Assembly: GCF_003006155.1 (NCBI RefSeq)
Contig: NZ_CP023559.1
Location: forward strand, 372,001-436,000
Length of the DNA stretch: 64,000 bases
Direction: 5' to 3'
From: Salinicola tamaricis
Lineage (GTDB): Bacteria; Pseudomonadota; Gammaproteobacteria; Pseudomonadales; Halomonadaceae
Part shown: positions 12,321 to 21,924 of the stretch, piece after piece
Numbering within the stretch: the first letter of the stretch is position 1
How the letters are laid out: each line of letters opens with the position of its first letter
The notes under the pieces: model-generated
Database searches by the model: none
What the model was told of the DNA's origin: nothing
Seen by the model: the letters and a program-made list of their open reading frames with translations, nothing else
Made by a program: the position numbers and the translations under genes

Positions 12321-12713
12321 TCACTCCTCGGTGCGCTGGCGCTGGAAGCGCTGAATATTGCGCCGCTCGCGCTTGTCGGGGCGCTTGATGGGGGGCTGCA
12401 TGGCCTGGTTGGCCAGCTTGCGCTGCTGGGCCTCGCGCTGGCGGCGCGCCACGCTGGCCTCGGTCTCGCAGTAGAGCTTTTGCGCTTCGGGGGCGCCGCG
12501 ACGCTGATCCGACAGCGCCTCGACCGTCACCTCGAGGGTGTCCCAGCCCTGCGGGACCTCGAGCCGCGCGCCGAGCTCTACCTGTTTGCTGGTCTTGACC
12601 CGCTGGCCATCGTAGCGAATCTTGCCGCCCTCGATCGCCTTTTTCGCCAGCTGGCGCGTCTTGAAGAAGCGCGCCGCCCATAGCCACTTGTCGATTCGAA
12701 CCGTTGATGTCAT
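12321..12713 (-). CDS. hslR: HslR (Hsp15), ribosome-associated heat-shock protein
   Basis: Binds free 50S subunits carrying a nascent chain and helps rescue stalled ribosomes. The 130-residue protein has an S4 RNA-binding domain at residues ~6-60 (VRIDKWLWAARFFKTRQLAKKAIEGGKIRYDGQRVK) and a very basic C-terminal tail (AQQRKLANQAM, RPDKRERRNIQRFQRQR), both characteristic of Hsp15. Next to hslO on the same strand and divergent from nudE, matching the enterobacterial order. A sigma-32-like promoter lies immediately upstream. Confidence 0.96.
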   Translation of the reverse strand: MTSTVRIDKWLWAARFFKTRQLAKKAIEGGKIRYDGQRVKTSKQVELGARLEVPQGWDTLEVTVEALSDQRRGAPEAQKLYCETEASVARRQREAQQRKLANQAMQPPIKRPDKRERRNIQRFQRQRTEE

Positions 12714-12736
12714 TGCTCTCTCACCTCGGCTGCTTT

Positions 12737-12764
12737 AGGTGGGGGCTCGCAGGCACGCTTCAAC
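12737..12764 (-). promoter_or_regulatory. Sigma-32-type heat-shock promoter for hslR(-hslO)
   Basis: On the minus strand, GTTGAAG (12758-12764), a 13-bp spacer and CCCCACCT (12737-12744) closely match the heat-shock consensus CTTGAAA-N13/15-CCCCATNT. It sits 24 bp before the hslR start, implying a very short leader. Assignment rests on consensus, spacing and the heat-shock nature of hslR and hslO. Confidence 0.6.
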
Positions 12765-12864
12765 CCTCGCCCCGGCCGCCGGCGCCGCGGCCGGTAACGG
12801 GTTTCCAAGGCGTGCCGCACTGATTATTGTACGCTGAGTACCTGCCCTTTTACCTGGAGGCCGC

Positions 12865-13457
12865 ATGGCGCCCACCGACTTTTCGCCGACTCCCCCCGCC
12901 AAGCCCAGCGTGCTGGCGCGCCGCGAGGTGGCCAGCAGCCAGCTGTTCGCCATCGAGTCGCTCGACCTGCGCTTCTCCAACGGCGCCGAGCGTACCTTCG
13001 AACGGCTCAAGGGCAAGGGTCGAGGGCGGGTGATGATCATCGCCATGCCGGACCCGGATCACGTTCTGCTGATTCACGAGTATGCCGCCGGTTTCGACGA
13101 CTATGCACTGACCCTGCCCAAGGGGTGGTCGACCCCGGCGAGGACATCGTGACCGCCGCCAACCGCGAGCTGATGGAGGAGTGCGGCATGGGCGCCAGGC
13201 GCATCGAGCCATTGATCGAGCTGTCACTGGCGCCCAACTACATGGATCACCGTATGCAGGTGATGCTGGCCAGCGATCTCTATCCCAAGCGCTTGGCCGG
13301 CGACGAGCCGGAGCCGCTGACAGTGGAGGCGTTTCCCATCGAAGATATCGGAGTATGCTGTGCGCGCGAGGATTTTCACGAGGCTCGCGCCATCGCCGCG
13401 CTGTTCATCGCCCGTGACAAGCTGCGCAGCGAACGCGACGGCGAGAGCTGGTGGTGA
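12865..13457 (+). CDS. nudE: NudE-type ADP-sugar/ADP-compound Nudix hydrolase, one frameshift
   Basis: Hydrolyses ADP-ribose, NADH and related compounds to a nucleoside monophosphate plus the other half. The N-terminal beta region (VLARREVASSQLFAIESLDLRFSNGAERTFERL) and the Nudix box (VDPGEDIVTAANRELMEECGMG) match NudE. One base is missing in the GGGG run near 13123; restoring it joins ALTLPKG to VDPGEDIV and gives about 197 residues (E. coli NudE: 186). Divergent from hslR, as in E. coli where nudE lies beside the yrfG-hslR-hslO genes. Confidence 0.9.
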
Positions 13458-13514
13458 ACCTGGTGCGGGTCGCCCCCACACTTGCCTTCGCCGACAAAAC
13501 TTTCCAATGACGCA

Positions 13515-13546
13515 AAAAGCCACCCGGCGTGAGCCGGATGGCTTTT
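13515..13546. terminator. Bidirectional terminator between nudE and the small secreted protein gene
   Basis: AAAAGCCACCCGGC / GCCGGATGGCTTTT, a 14-bp stem with one mismatch, loop GTGA, and A/T tracts at both ends. It serves convergent genes, so it can terminate in both directions. Confidence 0.85.
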
Positions 13547-13580
13547 CTGCGCTAGCACTCAGGCGCTGCTGGCCGCGGCG

Positions 13581-13966
13581 TCAGACGACGCCACGGCCAG
13601 GCTTATCACGGTTGGGCGTGACATCCTGCGCGGAGTCGACGCCATGGTTGCTGTCCATGGTATCGGTGATCGGGCCTTCGGCGGCCTGTGGGTCCTGTGC
13701 AGTCGGCCCTTCGGCTTTCAGGCTGCCGGGCTGGGTGTTGGCCGATCCGGTCTGGGCATTGTCGTTGTCCGGGAGACTGTTCTCCGATTCAGATGCCTTG
13801 AGAGTTGTCATAGGCAGTCGCACCTTCGGCCTTGGTAGTCGCACCGCCAGTACGGGTATTGGCCGAGCCGGTCTCGGGCTGACGCTGGGGCGCGGCTCTC
13901 GGAGAATGCGCCCGCGGCGGGCAGGCTCAGCAGGGCGGCGAAGAGAGCAGCATTGAGCTTTTTCAT
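13581..13966 (-). CDS. Small secreted, Gly/Ser/Thr/Asn-rich hypothetical protein, reading frame interrupted
   Basis: I do not recognise a family. The ATG at 13966 opens a convincing signal peptide (MKKLNAALFAALLSLPAAGAF). Three successive frames then give PQRQPETGSANTRTGGATTKAEGATAYDNSQGI and ESENSLPDNDNAQTGSANTQ, PGSLKAEGPTAQDPQ, with stop at 13581. The GSANT and KAEG motifs recur in the second and third frames, so these are probably parts of one ~127-residue acidic low-complexity periplasmic protein. The frame changes near 13905 and 13815, both best explained by one extra base. The uninterrupted part alone is 13581-13844. Likely disordered; function unknown. Confidence 0.5.
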
Positions 13967-14173
13967 TGGAATCCCGTCATGCGATGGGCCCCGGAATGGA
14001 AGCCGGGGCTTGGTCCTTGCGGGGCGGCATCTCTCGGCGTCGGCAGGAGAGGCGCGCCACCAACCTGTACAAACCTAGACAAAAACAAAACATCGCGCAA
14101 GCTTTCAGCCACTCGTCGCAGCTCACCTGGACTGACGCCGCTATCCCCTACGCCGCGCTCTCCATTACGCCCC

Positions 14174-14343
14174 AAGAGCCCATTTCCAAACCCTCTGAAA
14201 ATGGGTCCGGGGGCAGGGCAAAGCGAGGGTCCTTTGCCAGGGATGGCAAAGTAGTAGCGCCCAGGGAGGGGTTCACAGCGCCCTCGAGCCACCCTGCCGC
14301 CGTATAAGCCCATGTCGTCTAGCGGTTGTGAAAGGCGTTCTAA
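14174..14343. repeat. Dispersed ~170-bp intergenic repeat, copy A
   Basis: Starts AAGAGCCCATTTCCAAACCC and ends TTGTGAAAGGCGTTCTAA, and matches copy B (17072-17239) over its whole length with scattered differences, in the same orientation. It contains a hairpin CTTTGCC-AGGGAT-GGCAAAG and shared blocks such as GGGTTCACAGCGCCCTCG and ATAAGCCCATGTCGTCT. It lies between the small secreted protein gene and the lysR gene and contains no credible gene; the rest of 13967-14364 shows nothing else I recognise. Confidence 0.85.
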
Positions 14344-14364
14344 TCCGCGCCTCTCCATTGCGCC

Positions 14365-15323
14365 CTAAACCGCGCAGGCTCGATAGCAATCGATAAAACG
14401 GCTGGCAGCCGGCGACAGCGCACGGTCGCGTCGCCACAGCAGCTCGAACGGCGGGTTCTGGGTCAGCACGCGGTAATCGATACGCGCGATCTCACCCCGC
14501 GCCACCGGGTCGCGGGCGATTCCCTCCGGTAGCAGCGCCAGCACCCCATCGTCGCGCCCCAGCATCGCCAGGATGGCGTAGGTCGAGGAGATCTCGAGCG
14601 ACTTGACCGGCTGCGCCAGCCCCGCCGCCACGAACTCCTGCTCGAGCAGGCGCGGCATGCTCACCGGATAGACGATCCAGGGCTGCGCGGCCAGCCGGGT
14701 GAAGTCAGGCTGCACCACACCGGCCAGCGCATGGCGCGGGTTGGCCACCACCCACAGCGGCTCGGGAAAGCTGCCCTGGCGGTGGTAGTCCGCCGGCTGG
14801 CGACCGAAATGCGCGCGCACAGCGCCACGTCCAGCCGCCCCTGGTCGAGCAGACGCAACAGCCCCTCACTGGTGTCCTCGACGAGCTCCAGCGACAGCGA
14901 CGGCTGCTCGGCACGCACCCGGGCGATGGCATCGACCAGGGTAGCGATCGCGCCCATGGTCCCGCCCACCGCCAGGTGCCCGCCGTAGCCCTGCTGAATA
15001 CCGATCATCTCCTCGCGCAGATGCGCCACGTCGGTCTGGATCAACCGCGCGTAACGCACCAGGCAGCGTCCCATGTCGGTCGCTTCCAACCCGCGCGCAC
15101 TGCGTACGAAGAGCGTGGTGCCGAGGGTCGCCTCGATCTCGCTGAGCGCACGGGTGGCGCCCGGCTGGGAGATCGCCACTCGCTCCGCCGCCTTGTGTAT
15201 CGAGCCGCACTCGTCCAGCGCCATCAGCAGCCTGAGTTGGCGTAGCCGCAGGCGCGACATCAGTTCGTCCAGGGTTGGGGTCACGGGTCGACCTCGAGGG
15301 GTGGATGGATTCGTGCGGCGCAC
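14365..15323 (-). CDS. LysR-family transcriptional regulator, one frameshift
   Basis: N-terminal winged helix-turn-helix (LRQLRLLMALDECGSIHKAAERVAISQPGATRALSEIEATLG, DNA-recognition region around SQPGATRALSEIE) followed by a periplasmic-binding-protein-like effector domain (LAVGGTMGAIATLVDAIARVR, PWIVYPV, LLPEGIA). One base is missing near 14818; restoring it joins DVALCA to HFGRQPADYHRQGSFPEPLWVV and gives ~319 residues. It is divergent from the altronate/galactarate-type dehydratase gene across a 180-bp gap, so that gene is its most likely target, with a sugar acid as the likely inducer. The specific family cannot be assigned from sequence alone. Confidence 0.88.
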
Positions 15324-15502
15324 TCCATAAGACGTTGGTCCAATGCGGACAGGTTATCCCACGATCAGCAACTCTCAGTAGCGCTCAATGCAGCCCGGAG
15401 ATAGGGTTCGTCCAAGACCGGGACATTCCAAGCAACTGATCATAAAAGCCTTTTAGCCATGAGTCGCATAGACGAAAGTGGCACGATAACGAGGAGAAGA
15501 CC

Positions 15503-17073
15503 ATGGCTCTGATCGCGCAAGCCAGCGACGCGCCGGCGTCGGTCATCCGTCTGCACGAGCGTGACGACGTCGTCATCGCTCGCCAGCCGCTACCGGCCGG
15601 CACCGAGGTGAGCCCGGGCGTGGTGCTGAGCACGGCCGTGCCCGCCGCGCACAAGATCGCCCTGCGCCCTATCGGCGTCGGCGAGACGATCCGCCGCTAC
15701 GGCCAGATCATCGGCATCGCCACTGCCGATATCGCCGCCGGCGACCACGTTCATGTGCACAATCTGAGCATCGGCCAACTCGAGGACGGGGCCGAAGGTG
15801 CGGCCAAGGACTACGCCATCGGCAGCGAAGTGAGGCCGGTGGCACCGGTTGCCGAACCGGCGACCTTCATGGGCATCCCGCGCCCTGACGGGCGGGTGGC
15901 GACGCGCAATTACATCGGCATTCTGACCTCGGTCAACTGCTCGGCCACCGTGGCCCACGCGATCGCCGACCACTTTCGCCGCGACGTGCACCCGCAGGCG
16001 ATGGCGCCCTACCCCAACGTCGACGGCGTGGTCGCGCTGACCCATGGGGTCGGCTGCGCGGTGGCCGCCGACGGCGAAGCGCTGGCCATGCTGCAGCGCA
16101 CCCTCGCCGGCTACGCCGCCACGTCAATTTCGCCGCCGTGCTGGTGATCGGGCTCGGCTGCGAGACCAACCAGATCGAGGCGCTGATCGACTCCCAGGGG
16201 CTGCAGCCGGGCCCACGTCTCTATCCTTACACCATCCAGCAGATCGGCGGCACCACCCGCGCCATCGCCGAGGGTATCCACCACATCGAAGGGCTGCTCG
16301 CTGAAGCCAACCAGGTCGAGCGCGTGCCCTGCGGCGCCGAGCATCTGCGGGTGGCGCTGCAGTGCGGCGGCTCTGACGGCTACTCCGGGATTACCGCCAA
16401 TCCGGCCTTGGGCGCGGCGGTGGATCGCCTGATCGCCCACGGCGGCAGCGCGGTGCTCGCGGAGACCCCCGAGATCTACGGCGCCGAGCATCTGCTCACG
16501 CGGCGCGCGATAAATCCGGCGGTAGCCGACAAGCTGATCGCGCGGATCCACTGGTGGGAAACCTACTGCCGCGTGCGCGGCGCATCGCTGGACAACAACC
16601 CTTCCGCCGGCAATAAGGCGGGCGGGCTGACCACGATTCTCGAGAAGTCGCTGGGGGCAGTGGCCAAGGCCGGTACGGTACCGCTGATCGAGGTGCTGGA
16701 GTACGCCGAACCGATGCGCGAACGCGGGCTGGCGTTCATGGACTCCCCCGGCTTCGATCCGGTCTCGGTGACCGGCCAGGTCGCCTCCGGTTGCAACCTG
16801 ATCGCGTTCACCACGGGCCGCGGCAGCGCCTTCGGCTGCGCCCCGGTGCCGTCGTTGAAGCTGGCCACCAACAGCACCCTGTGGCAGCGCCAGCGTGACG
16901 ACATGGACATCAACTGCGGCACCCTGGTGGATGGAGAGACGGATCTCGACACCCTCGGCGAAGAGATCTTCCAGCGGCTGCTCACCCTCGCCTCCGGCGA
17001 GCCCAGCCAGAGCGAACGCCACGGCTACGGGCAGCAGGAGTTCGTGCCGTGGCAGATCGGCGTCATTACCTAA
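15503..17073 (+). CDS. UxaA/GarD-family sugar-acid dehydratase (altronate or galactarate type), one frameshift
   Basis: Iron-dependent dehydratase converting an aldonate or aldarate to its 2-keto-3-deoxy product. The N-terminal SAF domain (residues ~15-95, VIRLHERDDVVIARQPLPAG) is followed by the large UxaA domain: RNYIGILTSVNCSATVA, PYPNVDGVVALTHGVGC, VIGLGCETNQIE, LQCGGSDGYSGITANPALG, NPSAGNKAGGLTTILEKSLG, DINCGTLVDGE. A missing base near 16121 (GCCGCC(C)ACGTC) splits it; corrected length is 523 residues, equal to E. coli GarD and longer than UxaA, so galactarate versus altronate stays open. The TAA stop lies inside repeat copy B. It is divergent from lysR. Confidence 0.88.
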
Positions 17074-17239
17074 GAGCCAATTTCCAAGCCCTCTGACGAT
17101 GGGCGCCGGAGGCAGGGCAAAGCGAGGGGCCTTGCCAGGGATGGCAAAGGTAGCGTCCAGGGAAGGGTTCACAGCGCCCTCGCGACGCCCTGCCGCCGGA
17201 TAAGCCCATGTCGTCTGGCGGTTGTGAAAGGCGCTCTAA
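17072..17239. repeat. Dispersed ~170-bp intergenic repeat, copy B
   Basis: Same orientation and layout as copy A at 14174-14343, from AAGAGCCAATTTCCAAGCCC to TTGTGAAAGGCGCTCTAA, with the hairpin around CCAGGGATGG conserved. It begins within the stop codon of the dehydratase gene and ends where the palindromic element starts, so with that element it fills the whole 307-bp convergent gap. Confidence 0.85.
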
Positions 17240-17381
17240 GAGGGTGTTTACAAAATGCCTGCGCTCGGCAATACGGCGTTAAAATCGGTCTCAAAATGCT
17301 CATTTACCCCATGTAAACTCCGCTTTTTCGACCGATTTTGCCTTGTCTTGCCTTCGCTCGACGAATTTGTAAACACCCTCT
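17239..17381. mobile_element. 143-bp palindromic element (MITE-like)
   Basis: Perfect 16-bp terminal inverted repeats AGAGGGTGTTTACAAA (17239-17254) and TTTGTAAACACCCTCT (17366-17381) enclose an inner inverted repeat AAAATCGGTC (17281-17290) / GACCGATTTT (17330-17339). It has no coding capacity. The right end overlaps the stop codon of the oxidoreductase gene. The structure suggests a miniature inverted-repeat element or a large palindromic intergenic repeat; I cannot name the family, and no target-site duplication is evident. Confidence 0.7.
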
Positions 17382-18462
17382 CAGCTTCGATCACTGCCTA
17401 CGCGTGACTCAGGCGCCGCCGATGGCGACCGCCTGACCGCTGGGGCGCTCTCCACTCCAGCCTCGAGCAAGCGCATCACCTCCAGCGCCGCTTCCGCCGT
17501 CACCGGCAGCGGCGCGCGGCCGAGAATGGCATCGCGCACCCCGGTGTAGTAAGCGAGATAGTCACCCGGCAGCGTCGGCACTTCGTGCAGCTCCGGCTGC
17601 CCCCCTCGCGCACCTGGCCGATGGTGAGCATGCCGTGGCGCCAATCCTCGCCCCAGTGGGGCGTGGGCAGGCGGTCGCCGCGCTTGAGCATATCCTCCTG
17701 CGGATCGAGACCATGCTTGATATAGCTGGCACGGCTGCCGTGAACGGTGAAACGTGCCCCGGCAGCGGCCACCAGCGTCCCGGCATGCAGCACCACGCGG
17801 CGCTGGTCGTAGCGCAGCACGGCATGGAAATAGTCGTCGACCTGGGCGCCATCACGCTGCTCGGCGAGATCCAGCCAGATCGACTGCGGCCGACCGAACA
17901 GCACCAGCGCCTGATCCAGCAGATGCGAACCGAGATCGAACCACAACCCGGCCCCCGGCCCCGGCGACTCGCGCCAGCGCGTGGGGATCTCCGGACGGTA
18001 GCGGTCGAAATGCGACTCGAAGTGCACCACCCGGCCCAGCGCCTGGCTATCGATCAGGTTGCGCACGGTGAGAAAGTCGCCATCCCAGCGGCGGTTATGA
18101 AACACCGAGAGCAGTCGCTTGGCCTCGATCGCCTGCAGGCAGAGCTTCTCCGCCTCGTCCACGCTGACCGTGAACGGCTTGTCGACCACCACGTGCTTGC
18201 CGGCGGCCAGCGCCTGGCTGACCAGCGGGTAGTGCGTGGCATTGGGCGTGGGGATCACCACCAGATCGATGTCGTCACGGGCATACAGCGCCTCGGGCGA
18301 CGCTTCGACCGGTACATCGGGCCAGTCGGCCCGGACCTTGGCGCTGTCGCGGCTGGCGATGGCCACCAGCGACAGCCCCTCCTGGGCAGCGATCAGCGGT
18401 GCATGGAACCGCTTGCTGGCCATCCCGTAGCCGACCAGCCCTACACGTATGGTTCCCTTCAT
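17381..18462 (-). CDS. Gfo/Idh/MocA-family NAD(P)-dependent oxidoreductase (YdgJ-like), one frameshift
   Basis: Rossmann N-terminus (IRVGLVGYGMASKRFHAPLI) with the GxGxxS/A dinucleotide motif, family motif VDKPFTVSVDEAEKL carrying the catalytic-site Lys, and a C-terminal alpha/beta substrate domain (GLWFDLGSHLLDQALVLFG, His likely catalytic). It resembles E. coli YdgJ. A missing G in the G-run near 17605 separates QVREGG from QPELHEVPTLPGDYLAYYTGVRDAI; corrected length ~360 residues. The C-terminus (SAAPESRVGSDRS) runs up to the palindromic element, whose outer base overlaps the stop. Substrate unknown; the nearby acid dehydratase is convergent, so a shared pathway is only a guess. Confidence 0.88.
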
Positions 18463-18537
18463 GCAGCGTTCCTTGACGATGGATTCACGAGCCTGGAAGC
18501 GCCCGCGCTGGGCGAGCGTTTCCGGACCCGAAAACGG

Positions 18538-19824
18538 CTAGGATAGCGCAACTTGGCGCAGCGCGGTCGGTTGATCGCCGCCACTCGCCCGTGGCTTGGG
18601 CTGCCACGCCGCCGGCAGCCGCCGCTCCAGCCATCCGCGCAGCGGCTTGACCACGTAGCGCTGCATGATCAGTGCCAGCACCACGATCAGCGTCAGATGA
18701 ATGGCCATCGTCCACAGCGGGATGGCGAACTTCAACGCCGCGTTGCCGCTCGCTGCGACCCAGCCCTCGTGCCAGCGCAGCAGCAGCCAGCGGGTGGCAC
18801 GGGCAAACGGGCCGATCAGCGGCGTGTGCAACGCGAAGATGCACAGCGCCGCTTCGCCCAGGTGCTGTAGCCGGGCACGATTCGCCGCGCTGGCAGGCGA
18901 GGCGAAGGCGGTGGCACTGAGCAGCACCAGCGCCTGGAACGGCAGCAGCAGGCCGTTATGGGTCAGATAGTAGAGATGCAGACCATCGAGCTTGAGCAGC
19001 CACACGCCCAACGGCACCCCGCACAGCCCCAGCGCCAGCAGCGGATAGCGGAAACGGCGCAGCAGCTCGGCCAGCCCGGCCGTCTGCAGGGCACGATAGA
19101 GCAGGATGCCGGTCAGGAACTCCGGCAACCGGAACAGCGGATTGCGGTGCAATATGCCGACGGTGACATAGTCGAAGGCACCACTCAGGGTCGCTACCAG
19201 CGGACCCGCCGCATACAGCCCCCACACCACCAGCAGCGCCAGGCCCCAGCGCTGCAGTCGCATCAACCGCGGTGCCAGCAGTGGAAAGCAGGCGTAGAAG
19301 AAGAGCAGCGCGGAGATCGACCACGAGGCGCCGTTGAGCCACAGAAAGCGCGGCTCCCAGGCTTGCAGCAGCGTCAGCTGGAGCCCGATGTGGCCGAGCG
19401 CGCTGGGCCAGGAGATGCGCCCGGCGAAGGCCGCACGCGCCTCGTCGCTGAGCGGCAGGTAGGGGTGGGAATTGAAGTAGACATGCACACCCTCCGGCCG
19501 GATCGGGTACTGGAACAACAGCAGCCCCAGCGCCAGCAGCAGCGTGATGACGTGAATCGGATAGAGGTTGCACAGCCGCCGCGCCACGAACGCGGGGCCG
19601 CCCATCTTCATGCCCCCGGTGTCATCCAGCGCGACATGGGCGAGCAGAAAGCCCGAAAGCATGAAAAAGGTACTGGTGGCGAAAAAACCCATACCGATGA
19701 CACTGCGAAGCAGGTCCGGCATGTCGCTGTAGATGCCGCCGAAATGGTAAGCGACCATCCACAGCGCCATGAGAAAACGCAACCATTCGAGACCGTGGTA
19801 GCGGCGCTTCTTGAGTGCATGCAT
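18538..19824 (-). CDS. Acyltransferase-3 family membrane protein (OafA/YrhL-like)
   Basis: 428-residue polytopic inner-membrane protein with about ten hydrophobic segments. The N-terminus LEWLRFLMALWMVAYHFGG contains the conserved His of the family; FFMLSGFLLAHV and the later RRLCNLYPIHVI are also typical. Members O-acetylate (or otherwise acylate) surface polysaccharides, lipids or osmoregulated glucans. GGAGGAA lies just upstream of the ATG at 19824. It is monocistronic-looking; no polysaccharide genes adjoin it, so the acceptor is unknown. Confidence 0.88.
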   Translation of the reverse strand: MHALKKRRYHGLEWLRFLMALWMVAYHFGGIYSDMPDLLRSVIGMGFFATSTFFMLSGFLLAHVALDDTGGMKMGGPAFVARRLCNLYPIHVITLLLALGLLLFQYPIRPEGVHVYFNSHPYLPLSDEARAAFAGRISWPSALGHIGLQLTLLQAWEPRFLWLNGASWSISALLFFYACFPLLAPRLMRLQRWGLALLVVWGLYAAGPLVATLSGAFDYVTVGILHRNPLFRLPEFLTGILLYRALQTAGLAELLRRFRYPLLALGLCGVPLGVWLLKLDGLHLYYLTHNGLLLPFQALVLLSATAFASPASAANRARLQHLGEAALCIFALHTPLIGPFARATRWLLLRWHEGWVAASGNAALKFAIPLWTMAIHLTLIVVLALIMQRYVVKPLRGWLERRLPAAWQPKPRASGGDQPTALRQVALS

Positions 19825-20121
19825 GAATTCCTCCTCCCCCAGTTACCGGGTAGCAGGCCGATGAATGTCCCCTTCATCGGAAAGGGAGCGAAATGCGACA
19901 CGGTGATCCAAGCGAGCGCCGTAAATGATCGGGTTGAGGTTGGAGTCAGCGATGAACGGACGAGTCTCTCAAGGACTCTTGCCGGGGGCGTCGGTCGGTG
20001 TGCGTGCACGGCGGCAGGGATTGTGCCCCAGCGAACGTTCAAAGTGTAATCAAACTGCAAATAACCGCGTATATAGCGACCGGGAATCACCGGGTTTTAC
20101 ACAAAGCGCAACGCCCTGTCT

Positions 20122-20158
20122 GTGATCGGAGACAAGCGCCTTCGCTTTCCCCGATCAC
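20122..20158. other. Stem-loop upstream of the ydfG-like gene
   Basis: Outer stem GTGATCGG / CCGATCAC and inner stem AAGCG / CGCTT with loop CCTT, separated by short internal bulges. It lies 100 bp before the gene and could be the end of a short transcript or a leader structure. Confidence 0.45.
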
Positions 20159-20172
20159 CGCGCCCCGCTATC

Positions 20173-21023
<851 letters not shown>

Positions 21024-21158
21024 CCCACGCGGCCAGCCCTCGCGCCGCCTAGCGGCGGCGCGGATCGGTCTCGGGGCGGAATCGACATTGACGCGGCCCC
21101 GGCGGCGACTCACCATCTCACGCTGAAGACATTTCTCTCTCTGCGACCCGGTTACACC

Positions 21159-21815
21159 ATGTCCACGCTCGACCAACGCGATACGCTGACGCTGCCTTCA
21201 GGCCACGACAAGCTGCTGCTCCACTCCTGCTGCGCGCCCTGCTCCGGCGAGGTGATGGAGGCGCTGCAGGTCTCCGGCATCGACTACGCGATCTTCTTCT
21301 ACAACCCCAATATCCACCCCAAGAAGGAGTATCTGCTGCGCAAGGAGGAGAACATCCGCTTTGCCGAGGAGAACGGCATCGCCTTCATCGATGCCGACTA
21401 CGACACCGACAACTGGTTCGCCCGCGCCAAGGGCATGGAGTACGAACCGGAGCGCGGCATTCGCTGCACCATGTGCTTTGACATGCGCTTCGAGCGCACT
21501 GCGCTCTATGCCTATGAGCATGGCTATTCGCTCATCTCCAGCTCCCTGGGCATCTCGCGCTGGAAGAACATGGCGCAGATCAACGACTGCGGCCATCGCG
21601 CCGTCGCCCCCTACGCGGGCATGGCCTACTGGGACTACAACTGGCGCAAGAAAGGCGGCTCGCAGCGCATGATCGAGATCAGCAAGCGCGAGCGCTTCTA
21701 TCAGCAGGAGTACTGCGGCTGCGTCTATTCGCTGCGCGACACCAACCTGCATCGCAAGGCCCAGGGCCGCGAGCTGATCCAGCTCGGCGTGCAGTACTAT
21801 GGTGATGATGAGTAA
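21159..21815 (+). CDS. queH: QueH, epoxyqueuosine reductase (non-B12 type)
   Basis: Last step of queuosine synthesis, reducing epoxyqueuosine in tRNA (GUN anticodons). The 218-residue DUF208 protein has all the cysteines expected to bind the Fe-S cluster and metal: Cys24, Cys25 and Cys28 (HSCCAPC), Cys103 and Cys106 (RCTMCFDMR) and Cys186 and Cys188 (YCGCVYS), plus [11 protein letters not shown]. It replaces the cobalamin-dependent QueG used by many gammaproteobacteria. No other queuosine gene is in the window. A strong hairpin lies 60 bp downstream. Confidence 0.94.
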   Translation: MSTLDQRDTLTLPSGHDKLLLHSCCAPCSGEVMEALQVSGIDYAIFFYNPNIHPKKEYLLRKEENIRFAEENGIAFIDADYDTDNWFARAKGMEYEPERGIRCTMCFDMRFERTALYAYEHGYSLISSSLGISRWKNMAQINDCGHRAVAPYAGMAYWDYNWRKKGGSQRMIEISKRERFYQQEYCGCVYSLRDTNLHRKAQGRELIQLGVQYYGDDE

Positions 21816-21877
21816 TACTGGCGGGAAGACTAACTAGGCTAGCCGATAGCGCGCGAAGATTGCCAAGCGATAACCCG

Positions 21878-21903
21878 AGCGACGCCGCCAAGGCGGCGTC
21901 GCT
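21878..21903. terminator. Terminator hairpin between convergent queH and lon
   Basis: Perfect 12-bp stem AGCGACGCCGCC / GGCGGCGTCGCT (effective 4-base loop) in the 110-bp gap between the two convergent genes. No long U-tract on either strand. Confidence 0.7.
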
Positions 21904-21924
21904 CAGGGAAATGAAGCCTACGCC

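Noticed and set aside
14290..14343. tRNA-like look of the repeat end (GTCGTCTAGCGGTTGTGAAAGG)
   Set aside because: No acceptor stem, anticodon arm or T-loop consensus; the same sequence recurs in the second repeat copy.
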